Of a stretch of 64,000 nucleotides of DNA, positions 10,531 through 21,919 are shown piece by piece; the first letter of the stretch is position 1, and every line of letters starts with the position of its first letter. Made by a program: the position numbers and the translations under genes. Below the pieces are notes generated by a model. That model was not told the DNA's origin. It was given only the letters and a program-made list of their open reading frames with translations, and made no database searches. Origin of the DNA: Galerina marginata (lineage: Eukaryota > Basidiomycota > Agaricomycetes > Agaricales > Galerinaceae); NCBI GenBank assembly GCA_023014335.1, contig JAECYW010000015.1:1736001-1800000 (forward strand), in the 5' to 3' direction.

Positions 10531-12380
10531 AAGTAAAGGTCTTAAATGGTAAGAGGGAACTAGACGAACCCAAAAGGAATAATACAGTTGCCCAAGACTA
10601 GACCAGGAAGGTGGTCGCTACATCACGGTAATTTAGTCAAGTTCAGATCTACTAATGCCACTGGTGAGTATCTAATGAATCTGGTACCTACAGTCAGTAA
10701 TGGTATTTATGCTGCATCTCGTTCGGTTTCTCATGTCGCTCTGGCACGCACGCTCGCTGGAGCAATTTCCACAGGATCCAGCATGAGCCGAAGCTGTGTG
10801 CCCGAGCCAGCGGATCCTACCCTCATACCTCAGGTCTTTAATTTTTATGAGTTGCTGAGTTGCTGCTGCTCCTTAAGGCGCGTATTCAATTCCTGGGTAC
10901 AAAACCACTCAAGGGAGAGTGTACAATAATTCTAGCTAATGTACCTAAGCACGTAGCGAGGTAGATTTCTTGTCCTCGTGTAAGCGGGCATTCGATTGGC
11001 AAGTAACGCGGCGACGGCCTTGGCAATTCCCACACGCCACGGCACACGCCACGGCATGAGCCAAAGCCGTGCTTGAGGAGACTCTTAAGGCTCAGACTTT
11101 GAATTTAAGAGTCCGAGCTACTAATAATTACCGGATCAAAGCTACGGCTTCAGGCTAGCTCAGCCGCATGTCACCAGTTAGGCACCAGGTAGTGCCGAAT
11201 TGATATTGTAACGGTGTAAGGGATCTGAATTGCAATGCGAGATATCGCGTTACAGTCTCTTAGACCGGAATGAGATTGCTCCGGTGTGAGAGAACTGAAC
11301 CGCATTTTGGGAAGTAGGACAGTTAGTACGCCAGCGTGTATTATGGTCTTACTAAAACCAGCTCATGATTTGTCAAAATGATGCGACGGAACTGAATCGC
11401 GTCAGGGTACTAGGTAGTGATATGGTTAGGTGAACCTGCTTCAGCTAACACATTCTAATTAGGTATAAAAACCAGTCAACAAGAACCACATTTCGGATAT
11501 TTGAAGCACTAGTTTAAGCCTGAATAAGCATGCAATGGAATTAAAATGGTCTAGGGGCGCTAGATATTGTCAGGATGGCGGAAAGTAGTTGTGTGAAGCA
11601 ATTTGTTCCTGGCGTCAATTCCAGCACCGTTTGACTATAATAAAATGAAGTGTAGTAACCCATTCCGTACGGTGAAACTAGACTGAATTGTCTCCTAATA
11701 TCATTCAGTGTACGGAAATAATTTTAATGGGGGGAATGCACCAGATTGAAATGGATCGTTTGATCTCAGTGACAGCGGACAAAAATTTACCGAGATGTGA
11801 ATTTGGTGTTTTGGGTGCTGAAGCGCCGAAGAACCACACTTCTGCGTTTACGCTTTGATTGGTAAAAATTTCACTGCGTTCGTTAAACCAGATTAGCGCA
11901 CAGTGTTTGATTTTGGTGGCGAGGGCAATCATTTGATATCCAAAATGGTGAGGGAATACTAGATGGAAACAGAGAGAATAATTTGGTCAGTCCAAACCAT
12001 ATTCGTTGACTGACGAAATGTGGTTGAAGTACAACCAGGCCGCGCTGGTTTAGTGCTGACGTACTGGACTACTTGCGCAGCTCTAAGAGGTTGGTGTGCA
12101 CTGGATTCCGAGAGTAATAATCTAATATCTTAAATGGTGAGGGAAAACCAGATGGAGCCGGAGACAGTAATTCAGTGGGTACAAACCATCCCGCGTGTTC
12201 ACTGTTTCCCGTCGGCTTGGTGCTGAAATGGTGGCGACCCTCTGAAATTTACCTCCAAACGAAGCTATTTTGGTGTATCTGAACTAGAACCGATGTTATA
12301 CTTCTATGCATGGTGCGTTTTTGGCCTGGCGCACGGTGCGACTCTCCACTTAATGCAGGGTGCGTTTGAGTGTCGTTTGA
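10531..12380. repeat. degenerate repeat-rich DNA without supported genes
   Basis: Several imperfect duplications occur. CGGTGTAAGGGATCTGAA near 11210 recurs as CGGTGTGAGAGAACTGAA about 70 bp later. AAATGGTGAGGGAA plus about 60 flanking bases at 11943 recurs at 12132. CACGCCACGGCA is doubled at about 11034-11057. The open frame at 10588-10929 lies in this repeat DNA and has no family signature. This is probably the right subterminal part of the KDZ element. Confidence 0.45.
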
Positions 12381-12385
12381 CAGCC

Positions 12386-12508
12386 TTACATGCCCCAAAG
12401 TGCTTGGAAGCAGCTGGTGTAAAGTGCGATTACGATAATGTAAGCCATAGACGAGGCAAGAATGCCCAAAAATGGCCAGAAATAATCCGCGTTATCGATG
12501 TCCAGCAT
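12386..12508 (-). pseudogene. remnant of 7-TM array gene (first-exon fragment)
   Basis: Only 40 codons remain: the first membrane helix of the family (NADYFWPFLGILASSMAY ... SCFQAL). The homology breaks off after ALW and unrelated repeat DNA follows. Further upstream, the decayed promoter (CTTTAAAG at about 12618) and the conserved outward block at 12941 are still present, so this was once a full unit. Confidence 0.75.
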
Positions 12509-12940
12509 ATTAGCGAGTGTAGCGAAGGAAGAAAAAAATGAGTACACCAGTGACCAGCACGAAGGAACGGACAGCGAATACATTGATGGGCTTCGCGCTT
12601 TGCTCAATGGGTCAAAGCTTTAAAGTGTATCCTTGGTCACTCTAGGAATGTGCAAGGTAGCATCGAATTAGATCTCAATCACCCTGTAGAAAGGTAACGG
12701 CTCCATGATCTGGCAATCACATCACTTCTTGTGCTTCTTGAATCTTGCCGACTTAAACCTACCGCAGGGGCTCAAGCACCTCTAGGAAAATTGGGCTTTA
12801 CGACGGTATCAAATAGGAAAGTAGGAATCACAATAACACACTTTTTGTCCTTTTCTTGCTCCTTGCGACTACAATGACTCTGGCTGTGCGTTGTGTTTGA
12901 ATCGTATCGGAATGAATAACACACCGGAAGGGATGCCTTA

Positions 12941-13115
12941 ATCTGACGGTCACCAGTCACCTTGAGAAGTATATATATATATATATAGCCAGAGATGGGA
13001 ACACACGAGTTCTACTGCCTAAAACCTTTCCCCTGAGGCCGTGTGGGCCATAGCCAACGGGAAAGCAGACTGCCAACATTCCTCAAAAAAGATTGAGCGG
13101 AATAATCAGAGAGTT
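12941..13115 (+). promoter_or_regulatory. conserved intergenic block, copy 1 (opposite orientation to the membrane genes)
   Basis: Begins ATCTGACGGTCACC, followed about 30 bp later by a TATATA run ending in TATAGCC, here expanded to an (AT)n microsatellite at 12969-12987. A ~110-bp stretch shared with copies at 15017, 18931 and others comes next, ending near GATTGAGCGGAATAATCAGA. It lies upstream of the remnant gene but reads on the plus strand. It could be a promoter of a lost or non-coding transcript. Confidence 0.5.
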
Positions 13116-13488
13116 GAAAACAATATTAGGGAGGAAGGCGATATGGCAACGACGCCGCCGCAACGTACAATCATTGCTAGACTGCGCTGCAACAGGAATC
13201 TGCAGGCCAAATCACTCGAAACAGTTCCTTGCTGTTTTGCATCATATTTTCCTTGCTACCTATTTATTTCTCTTTCCTATTCTATCTTCTGGTTGGATTC
13301 TTCATGTAGCCATTTTTCCTGAATTTATTCCACTTTCCCCATATTCACCTGTCCCTGTTTCAGGGGAGAAGCGTAACTAAACCCTTCGAATTATCTGTCC
13401 CAAACGACTCTCTACTCGTCAAATGTTATTAAATGCCATAGAAAGTCCCCGCCTATGTATATAAATTCCGATAAAAAGTGAATAAACC

Positions 13489-14568
13489 TCAAACACTTTC
13501 CCGCCCAACTTCGGTAATAACTGGACTAATGAACCGAATACTTGCTTCTACATTAGCTGATACAGGCCGACGAACAACATCTGATGGTGGGGGGATTGTG
13601 GTTGTTGACTCCGTTCCGTGTGCAACTCGGCGGACAATCATAAGGGCAGATATCGCCTGAAAGGTACATTCAGTCTAGAGTGAATATAGAACCGAAGAAA
13701 ATGGCACTCACGCAGATGTGTGGAAGGAGGAACAACGGTGCAAACTGTGCGTTACATCCAATGACAAACATTATGATATATACAGCCATGAAGAATATAA
13801 TCAGAGCGCAGGATTCGACACATATGGTTATAATCCTGGTGTACAGCGACCCATGGCCGACTCCAAGAACTCTATGCAGGTAGCTTTGGTGATAAAGCAG
13901 TCGGGACACGATTAGAATCGAGAGGAGAATATTGGAAAAGGCCGAGATGGAAGCGGAAAATAAGGCAGAAAATCCAGCAAAAAATGGAAGGAAAAGGAAT
14001 ACTGCAGCACCTAAATGCATGGTGGAGTCAACCAAAGATGTAAATAGAGGTTTAAACAAAGAATTACGGTTTACCTACCAAGTGATATCAAAGAAATCAA
14101 GAACAGCAGGCCGATAGCCATCATTCGGTAGCCTGTTGAAGTGCTTTGATATAGAACAAGGCAGCGCCAAATCTTTTGCATAAAATAAGACCGTCAATCT
14201 CCGAATTGTGAGCGAGAGGCGGTTCAAATCACCATAAAACCATCTGCTGCCCAAATCAACGCGACAAGCAATGGAGGGACTTCAAAAAGCCAGGCACCAT
14301 TCAAAGCAGCGGTGTTCGGCGAGGCGGGGTAAAAGAGGGCAGTTACGATTGCGTAGACCTGCTGAACCATTGACCATGTCGTTAGGAACAGTAGGAAACT
14401 GATGTAGATGAACATGAACCGTCGTTTTCTTGGCGAGGATAAGGTAACCCCCTTCAAAAGAGCTCGAAAGCAGCTATAGTAAAGTGAGACTACGACCATG
14501 TAAGACATGGACGAGACCATAGTAGCAAAAAACGGCCAGAAATAAACCGTGTTGTCGACGTTGAGCAT
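13489..14568 (-). CDS. 7-TM membrane protein, array copy 1 (298 aa), Agaricomycete family of unknown function
   Basis: Exons 14568-14233, 14172-14079, 14010-13712 and 13656-13489 total 897 nt, with intron phases 0, 1, 0 shared by all copies. Helices are visible at about residues 10-32, 45-68, 95-112, 125-145, 150-172, 195-220 and 230-250. Family marks are WAADGFM/IWRCLVLYQ across intron 1, SRLLYHQ and GHGS-YT in the loop after helix 5, and CVESCALI in helix 6. The cytosolic tail ends GRESV. Start chosen at the Met aligned in all copies (MLNVDNTVYFW). A TATA element lies ~100 bp upstream. The layout resembles widespread Agaricomycete 7-TM proteins whose ligand or role is not known to me. Intact. 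Confidence 0.85.
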
Positions 14569-14670
14569 GTTAGCGAGTATAGTTAAAGTTAGAACAACTA
14601 AAGGGCACCAGCACAAAGGAATGGACAGGGAACAGATTGATGGATTTTCCGCTTGCTCAAAAGGTCGAAG

Positions 14671-14677
14671 CTTTATA
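14671..14677 (-). promoter_or_regulatory. TATA box of array copy 1
   Basis: TATAAAG followed by CTTCGACC on the minus strand, 103 bp before the start codon. The same TATAAAGCTTCG-like element recurs 75-105 bp before every copy of the family. Confidence 0.6.
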
Positions 14678-15016
14678 GATCATCCCCGTCATTCTAGGTA
14701 TGCGCATGGTAGAATCAAATTATCAATCACCCCTGGGAAAGGCGACGACTTCTTGATTAACGCAGATCATTTTCTGTGCTTCCTTATTCTTGCAATGATC
14801 TACCACACACATCTGAGTAAGTTTCTGATCTATTCATCTTAAAAGCACCTTTAAGACCAGAAATCAGGCTTTCCGCCGATATCGAATGGCAAAGGAGGAA
14901 TTACAACAAAATACAACCTCGTTTTTCCACTCCCTACGACCGGCTAACCCTCCCACGGGCCAGTTATTTTGGGTGTACGAAGTGTTGAGTCGTATAGCGC
15001 ACAGGAAAGTGCTCCT

Positions 15017-15200
15017 TGATCTAACTGTCACCAAGCGACTTTCGACGTGAAGAAGTGTATAAATAGCCATAGACGAACACACGAGCTTACCTTTTCCCTA
15101 AGACCGAGGAAACTCCTCTAAGGCGGTGACGGACATAGGCCACGGACAATCAGACTACCTACATGGAAAAGATTGAGCAGAGTAACCAGAAAGGTTGGAT
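15017..15200 (+). promoter_or_regulatory. conserved intergenic block, copy 2
   Basis: GATCTAACTGTCACCAAGC, then GTGTATAAATAGCC about 35 bp later and CGAGCTTACC downstream. It ends in ATGGAAA-AGATTGAGCAGAGTAACCAGAAAG, nearly identical to the block at 18931. TATAAATA is a good TATA element reading on the plus strand, away from the gene at 13489-14568. Confidence 0.55.
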
Positions 15201-15239
15201 GCTTCTCGGAAGGAAGAATTGCCAGTGAGTGTGAGGGTC

Positions 15240-15710
15240 CAGGGGGCTAGGACAGACTGAATAAGTAGGGGCCGTCGAGGGGCCCGTGGAGGTCGAGTGT
15301 ACGGAGCCCGAAGAAGCTCGAGATCTCTTTGGTGAACTGGGCGTCAAAGTACTTCATACCGAGATTAATCGGGAATGACTTCAAGAGCTGACGAGCTGGA
15401 AGCCGAAAGGAGGATGTAGTCAGTGATGATAATGAAAGAAAGGTTTATAAGCCAACCTCCTTCGTTCCCATCTTGCTCAAAAACCGCTTAGAGAGCAGCC
15501 TAATTCCAAGCTTCACGTAAGCCTGCATTTTCTCTTCCTCCAGCTGACCCGTTGGGCGATTCTGAACTGCGATGTTCGCTGAATCCTTAACGTAACAAAC
15601 ACATATAAGCTGGTTAGCAAAGGAACGCAGAATGTTCATGACCGGCAACATACCGATCCTGGAATACACTCGCCCTTCGCCAGATTCACGACGACCTGCG
15701 CGTACCACTT
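15240..15710 (-). pseudogene. phosphatidylserine decarboxylase-like fragment
   Basis: Minus-strand reading gives KMQAYVKLGIRLLSKRF (about 15530-15470), then after a gap LLKSFPINLGMKYFDAQFT and FGLRTLDLHGPLDG (about 15400-15260). These match, in order, a segment of fungal PSD2-type decarboxylases (YV.LGIRLLYKG ... LLK.M.I..G.KYD ... FI..H.LDLDE). A stop follows at LFSLS. Catalytic LGST/GGST sequence is not present. This is a partial, decayed copy. Confidence 0.5.
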
Positions 15711-16199
15711 CCGCTTAGCACCGCTTGTCGTAAATTTGCTGATTTTTATCTCATCGACCTTGTTCGCAACGTAGATTGCCGCCATTGAGTCGAGCTGTAC
15801 GATAGCAAACTTGGGTGACGTTGATAGTACTTAAGGCGATCTTGAAAGTGTCATGATGTTGGGGTGCGAACCAAGTGCGAACAGTCCAACGAAATAACAG
15901 TCGAAACGTAGGGAAAGAAGAGGTTAAAATTGATCAATGAACCCACAGGATTGACAATAGCGAGGAGAAATTGAGAATCGACATTGGTAAACGGAGGACA
16001 GGAGAATAGGTTTCGAAAACGTGAAAACCTTGTGTGCCAGAAGGCACATCGTAGGCCGGCGTGCAGAAAACTGGGTAGTCGACTTCCTCTAACAGGGCCT
16101 TTATCTTCCAAGAACATGAAGCCGCTACCCGAATCCACAGCGAACGAACACGAAGTTCGAAATTGAAGGCGTCGACGGACGCAGGGTGGCGGCGGAAGG

Positions 16200-17587
16200 A
16201 GTCACGTAAATGCTGTCGTCGTGCATCAGGGTAAGTTTAAAGTCCTGAGGTCTCGTGGGTGACCAAACACAAATTAGTCAAAGGTTAGGAGAGGGGCGGA
16301 AGTCAAGGTGCTAGGAGCATATATAGGAGGTTCATAGGAGCTAAAGCCGTTGTGCCGCACAGAGAAAATCAGGAGATAGAACCCTTATGCTGACGAAGTG
16401 GGCAAACGTCGGAGCGCAAAGGCTGAGAGGCGCATATGGCCTTCGTCGCAGGCCAAAGGTGAAGACTTTCGTTACAGATATTAAAAGGTGCGACAGAGTA
16501 GAACTGCCGTGTTCCGAGCAAGCAGTGATGGGTCCATGGGGACAGGAAATTCGCACCCATAATAAAGTGAACTTTTACGAATAGCGCTGAAGCTCGGGCA
16601 CATAGCAGATCGCCAAACACAACGAATCGAGCTCGAGCAGCACCAGCAGTGTTTCCGGACTCAGCTCGACCTCGTTCACCTCCAATATCCAAATCCTCGT
16701 TGACCCAACGTTTGACTTCACCGTATCTGAACCCTAAGCCTCGCTGAGTCCCGAAGCTCGCCCTCTTCGCAGTAGTCGGCCGGTTTTTCGACGCTGATAC
16801 CCCACAGGCCACCCTAGAACCTGTACTATAGGTGCCTTGAAACAGCGTCGCGAGATGGGTGAATGCTGTCATGCTAACGCCCGGGTCCAGAGGTCGAACG
16901 TAGTCTTCGTTGGCTGAGAGCCTTTTGTTGTACGTCTGAAGCTTGACCAGAAGGAACAAAATGGTGCGTTGGGACGATAAAAGCGGACGCATGTCCCGGG
17001 TTGGTCCCAGGTGATGCCACTGATACTAGTGATGGATTCGATTGTCGCTGTTTGGTTTGAATGCCAAAAGCCACTAGGTCCCGTTCCTGATGTCCTTGTC
17101 GTCCAATTGTCAACTACTTATTATTGAAACGTGAATTGCTCCTGAGTTGTAACTTGCTGAATTTTCTTCAAGCCGCGTTATGAAATCTGACTACTTATAA
17201 TCCATCATTTCCAGGTTATTCTTTCGGTGTAAAGTTTCTTGGAAGCTTCTACCGCTTCTCAACCCAATCTCAACCCGCTCTTGAGGCCAAACCTGGGTTC
17301 GCATTCAGCCTCCACGCTGTTTAATTTCATTTATGTCAGATGGAAATGGTTATCCAAAGTGAGGACAGTAGATCCTTGCGAAGTATTTTCGGTCTGATCT
17401 TCTAGTTTCCGTTTCTTTGTCGTCTCCGTCACTTTGACGTACCTTCCTTGTTGGTGAGCGTATTCCACTGGGCAATGCCAGGGCAAACTGTACGATTAGA
17501 GCACAACTATCTCGACTCGTCAGGCGTTGCTACATTACGCAAAATGTGCCTATCCATTTAAATATTAATAAAACGCGTATAGAAGCC
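16200..17587. other. spacer without supported gene
   Basis: The longest frame (minus, 16369-16992, 207 codons) has low hydrophobic content, a GGERGRAESG stretch and no family I recognise; it overlaps open frames on the other strand. It may be a decayed upstream part of the decarboxylase-like gene. I see no other structure. Confidence 0.3.
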
Positions 17588-18653
17588 TCAAACACTTTCT
17601 CGTCCGATTTCGGTGGTAACTGGTGTGACGAACCGAATATTTCCTTCTATATGAGCTGATATAGGACGATGGACAACACCTGATGGTTGGGAGATTGTGG
17701 TCGTTGTCTCTATTCCCCGGGCTACTCGGCGGACAATCATGAGGGCAGATATAACCTGAAAATCACATCAAATCTACACTGAATTTAGATTCAAAGAAAC
17801 GGCACTCACACAAATATGTGGCAGGAGGAAAAATGGAATATACTGCGCGTTACACCCAGTGTTGAACATAATGGTATAGGCTGCCATGAAGAATACAATT
17901 AAGGCGCAGGATTCAACGCACATAGTTATAATGCTGGTATATGCCGACCCATGGCCGGGTCCAAGAACTCGGTGCAGGTATTTCTGGTGACGAAGAAGTC
18001 GAGATGCGATCATAACCGAAAGCATGATATTAACAGTGGTCGAGATGGAAGCGGATAATAAGCCAGAATATACGAAAAGGCTTGATATGAACAGAAATAA
18101 CCCGGCACCTAGATAAAGGATAGCGTCAATTGTATGTGCCATTAGAAGTTTGAAAAGTCAATTACCAACCAAGTGATGCCAGGGAAATTAGCAGCAGCAG
18201 GACCATGGCCATAATCCGATAGCCTGTCGAGGTATTTTGAAATAGAACAAAGCAACGCCAAATCTTTCGGATAAAATTAGACATTCAGCGTTTAGAGCAC
18301 GAGGCGAATGAGATCACCATAAAACTATCTGCTGCCCAAATCGTCAAGACGAGGAACGGAGGGAATTCAGTAAGCCAAGCGCCACTCAAAATGACGGTAT
18401 CCGACGAGTCGAGATAAAAGAGTGAAGTTATGACGACATAGAGCTGCTGAACCAGCGCCCACGTCGACAGGACCAGCAGGAGACTGATGTAGACCAGAAG
18501 AAATCGCCGTTTTTTTGGTGAGGATTCGGGGCTGCTTTTTAAAAGTAACAGGAAGCAGCTATAGTAAAGTGAGATTACGACGACGTACGCCATTGTCGAG
18601 GCAAGAGTACCAAGAAACGGCCAGAAAAACGCCCAATTGTCGAGGTTACGCAT
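17588..18653 (-). CDS. 7-TM membrane protein, array copy 2 (298 aa)
   Basis: Exons 18653-18318, 18263-18170, 18108-17810 and 17755-17588 total 897 nt, the same lengths exon by exon as the copy at 13489-14568. Begins MRNLDNWAFFWPFLG. Carries SRLLRHQ, GHGSAYT and CVESCALIVFF, and a tail ending GRESV. The donor of intron 2 is weak (GTTGGT); a better-looking GTAATT four bases on would break the frame, so splicing efficiency may be reduced. The TATA element has degraded to GATAAAG (18726-18732). Otherwise intact. Confidence 0.8.
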
Positions 18654-18930
18654 GTTAGCACACCAGCACGAAGAAACGGACAGGGAAAGATTGATGGGCT
18701 TTGAGCTTCGGTCGAAGTATCGAAGCTTTATCAATCGACCCGGTCAGGCTAAGTACGTGCTTTGTAAAATAAAATTAGATATCAATCACCCCGTTGAAAG
18801 GTGATGACTCCATGATGTGGCAATTACCACAGATCATTTTCTGTGGCTCCTGCAAAGCTTCCCCGAAGCAGTTATTCTGGCTAAGCGTTTCCATATCAGC
18901 CGTTAATAGCATACAGATGGAAGCTCCTTG

Positions 18931-19110
18931 ATCTGACGGTCATCAAGCATTTTTAGAAGTGAGAAAGTATATATACAATCGCAGAGGAACAAGCGAGCTT
19001 ACTTTCTCCTTAATTTCCTTTGAGGGTGTAAACGACGTAGCCCACGGAAGATCCGACTTTGATGGAAAAGATTGAGAATAGTAACCAGAAAAGACGAGAC
19101 TGAGGTTAAG
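18931..19110 (+). promoter_or_regulatory. conserved intergenic block, copy 3
   Basis: ATCTGACGGTCATCAAGCAT, TATATATA 35 bp later, CGAGCTTACTTT, and an ATGGAAAAGATTGAG...GTAACCAGAAA end shared with the block at 15017. Confidence 0.55.
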
Positions 19111-19229
19111 GCGGAAAGATAAATGGTGATATCCAATTATTAGTAGATTACGCTCGCGACAGGAGGAATGTACATCGCGACTGGATAACTAAGAGTCAGA
19201 AAGCATGACACGAAATCCATTTGGATAAC

Positions 19230-19310
19230 TCACATTGACCGTAAAATACTCCTCGGCGATAAACGTCATCCTCCCAATTCTGCCATCCACTGACGCATGG
19301 ATTCCCTGCG
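19230..19310 (-). pseudogene. phosphatidylserine decarboxylase-like fragment (C-terminal piece)
   Basis: Minus-strand reading SVDGRIGRMTFIAEEYFTVN matches the SPVDG..G...I.GEYYTVN motif of PSD enzymes and ends exactly at a GTGAGT donor, so an original exon edge is preserved. The sequence upstream (19310-19500) switches frame and cannot be read through. Confidence 0.5.
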
Positions 19311-20419
19311 GGCCCGAACGGAAGTTGCAAATGCACCGCCCGTGGAGCGCTCCCCATTGTCAGTGTACGTCTCGTCTAGCGGGTACGCGATCTTGAACTC
19401 GCCGCCATTAATATAATCCGGCGCCGCGGGACGTGGCTGACAGTCTCAAAGATGAGGTGCCAGTCGGTGTCGCTGATGTGGCAGTGCGGATTGTCGTGGC
19501 TGTCGAAGGACTCGGAAGGAGCGGAAGACGGTTCGAATTTCTTGTGAGAGTGAAAAGAAAGAGTTTAGAGCGCATATATGCAGTGAATTCGGGAAAGGAT
19601 ACTAACTAGTATATAATTGGTTGAATGTTTCTGGGGAAGGAGGATCGTCAGTAAGAGAGGGTTATAGCAGAGGTTAGGACGTACTGAGTAAGTCGAGCAG
19701 GTCAAGGAGTGCGTCGAGGGTGAGCGCGTGGAGCTAAATAATGCTCAGGTGATCCTACACCAAATTCAGCAATGTACTTCATGAGCTGCTTGATCAAGTA
19801 GTACTTTCGGGAGCGGAAAGGACCTCCTTCGCTTCGCTTTCCATTTGTTCATCAACACTGCACGCAGCACAGGTTTTAATTTATGGCCCGTCAACGACGG
19901 GAACGATCGTCCCTCGTCCTCATGTGTCCTGTATTTACTATGATACCGTCCTGCAGCCTTGAATTACATCTCAACGTTTTCATCAACCTATCGAGCCAGC
20001 GCCGAAGATGTCGATCCCAGAGCTGACGGTTAACCCTCGATTTCTGCATCTCCTGCATCTCGAGTTGGTAGAACGGGAATGGGACGCTCACTAGCGGAAG
20101 GCTGCGGTTTCGATGGACGAAGTCGACAGATGACGCTGTCCTATGCTTCGGAGAATCGTGAGCAATCAGGGTATGTAGGCGACAGTGACGAAAGAATTAC
20201 CAACGAGTGTAGCTTATGTTAACCGTATGATACTCTTCGTCGTCGCGTTGGTGGGCCGAGCGGGGTTTTAGTCTCCTGTGAGAGGGAAAAGAAGGGTTTA
20301 GGAATGCATATATGCGGTGAATTACGGACAGGAGATGGACCAGTAAAGTAGACAGAATGGTTGAAAATTTCTGGGAAAGGAAAATCGTCAGTGAGCGGAA
20401 GTTAGAGCAGAGATAAATC

Positions 20420-20690
20420 GTACTGCATAGATCAACACGGTCTGGTTGTTCGTCGAGGTCGAGGGTGTGGATATCGATGAAGCTCTGGTCATCTTCGACA
20501 GACTTGGCAGCATCGTACTTCAAGCCGAGCTAGATCAAAAATGGCTTCAGGAACCAAAAGGACGACGTGGTCAGACATAGTGGCGAAAGCAAGGATTAGA
20601 GGCAAACATACCTGCTTCGCTTTCAGTCTCACTCGAAAACGCCTTATCCAGCAGCCTAACGTGTCCGTCGGAAAAAATCGTAGGCCATCG
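20420..20690 (-). pseudogene. phosphatidylserine decarboxylase-like fragment, second N-side copy
   Basis: Minus reading RLLDKAFSSETESEAG (about 20662-20615, followed by a GTATG donor) and LKYDAAKSVEDDQSF / IDIHTLDLDEQ (20525-20440). The latter matches G.KYD...SV..I..FI..H.LDLDE of PSD. A third, poorer copy lies near 19740-19840. The surrounding nucleotide sequence (GGTTGAA-TTTCTGGG-AAGGA, CGTCGAGG) is shared with 15180-15330 and 19610-19760. Confidence 0.5.
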
Positions 20691-20699
20691 TCTTTTGGG

Positions 20700-21919
20700 G
20701 TAGGCGTAGCAACGAAGGAAACCGTAGGTTCGGATTTATACGCAGGAATAGACGAGTGGCCGTTAACCGTAATATGTGAGCCAAATGTAGGACCCGCCAC
20801 CGACAAGAACACTCGTTCTTGGTGCTCATGCCCCTCGTATATACCTTGAAGTCCTCATCTTCTCAACCTCTCGGACCGCCCAAAAGGCAGCAAATCTTTG
20901 TAATAAACGCTGGTCTGCGCTTCGAACTGGCGTTTGTGGCCCTTGAGCAAGGTGAAGGGTGGAGCTTCGACTGCGATTCGGGCTCCGATTTGTACTGGAG
21001 TTGGTGCTGATACACGAGCATCGCTTGCAGAAGAGGAAAGAGAGAAACAGCCGGTTTGGAAGCAGGTATGGATTCAGGAGGCAGACTGTTGTTAGAGTCA
21101 GTGTTAAGAGCCCTAAAGAGTTGAAAGCTCCGGGAGTTGACGAAGACGGTGCTGGTGGCGATAGTGATTGTGAACTTGAGAAACCGGGGCAGGCGACCGT
21201 AACGAAAGGGTCGCGAACGAGATTACTTTGAGGCTCCATGACGGTTCGAAGCACGAGATACATGGTGTCGCAGGTGACGGAGAAGGTGGCAAGACCATCT
21301 AGATGCGGTTCTAAAACAAATGACCGATGGCTGCAAGGCCAATGCTCGCCTGCGAGATGTGGCACACTATCTTCACTTAGAGTACATCACAGAAATTTTA
21401 GGGCTCGCCGTCGTTGTCATTGAGCTCAGCGTCGCAGACGACGTGGGCATCTAAGCCTTCCGGTTCAAACACCACCAAGCGAGCGACACGTGCTCTTGAT
21501 CTTTCCGTTTTTGGCTTCTTGACAATTGGCACCGCAAGAACGAGTAGATCGAACTCGCTGTGTAGGGATACGGGGTGTGACGGCCTGGTTACTTTATTCG
21601 ACTACTCAGTTTATATACATACGCGAAAATTCTCTATAATAAGCTAAGCCTGCTTTATCCAAAGTTACAATTCTACAAGTTTTACGCACCATCTTTTGCC
21701 AGAGTCTTTGCGATCCGGCTCCCCGAAAATTCTGCGGGGACAAGGGTCAATGAAAACCCGAAACGGCCAAAATTGTACGTGTATGCAAGCTAGAGCTCAA
21801 TATAGTAAGCTGCAATCAATCAAAGGCCTCGGAAGGGATGGTTTAATTGTCCTGCGGAAGAAATCATAATAGCACAGAATTTGCTATCTATATAAATACC
21901 GATAAAAGGTGTATTAACC
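20700..21919. other. spacer with decayed duplicated sequence
   Basis: Part of it (21410-21540) is similar to 25430-25560: GAGCTCAGCGTC, GACGACGTGG and CCAAACAC-ACCAAGCG recur in order. No complete frame can be assembled. Probably remnants of the same lost gene in two array units. Confidence 0.35.

Larger units (their letters stand above)
6110..12300 (-). mobile_element. probable KDZ-type DNA transposon (boundaries approximate)
   Basis: A KDZ-like transposase gene at 6500-9688 is flanked by low-complexity subterminal arrays that look related in inverted orientation (6110-6440 and 9835-12300). Subterminal repeats and long divergent transposase genes are known from Zisupton/KDZ superfamily elements. 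I cannot see a clean terminal inverted repeat or target duplication, so both ends are estimates. Confidence 0.4.

Noticed and set aside
10588..10929. 113-codon plus-strand open frame
   Set aside because: Lies in degenerate repeat DNA, no start context, no family features, composition like the surrounding repeats.
12969..12987. (AT)n run as a separate regulatory feature
   Set aside because: It is the TATA position of the conserved block expanded as a microsatellite in one copy only.
13041..13380. Plus-strand frames downstream of the conserved TATA block
   Set aside because: The frames are not conserved between the copies of the block, so they are unlikely to be a partner gene.
16369..16992. 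207-codon minus-strand open frame as a gene
   Set aside because: Overlaps equally good frames on the plus strand, no recognisable domain, no splice partners; kept only as a remark.
18108..18142. Loss of the exon-3 splice acceptor in array copies 1 and 2 (no AG at TTGACTCC / TTGACGCT)
   Set aside because: The true acceptor is the CTAG or TTAG some 14-20 bases downstream, present in all copies and the only one that keeps the frame.
20826..21365. 179-codon minus-strand open frame
   Set aside because: Low-complexity Ser/Pro/Leu reading of a spacer with an equal frame on the other strand; no conserved motif.
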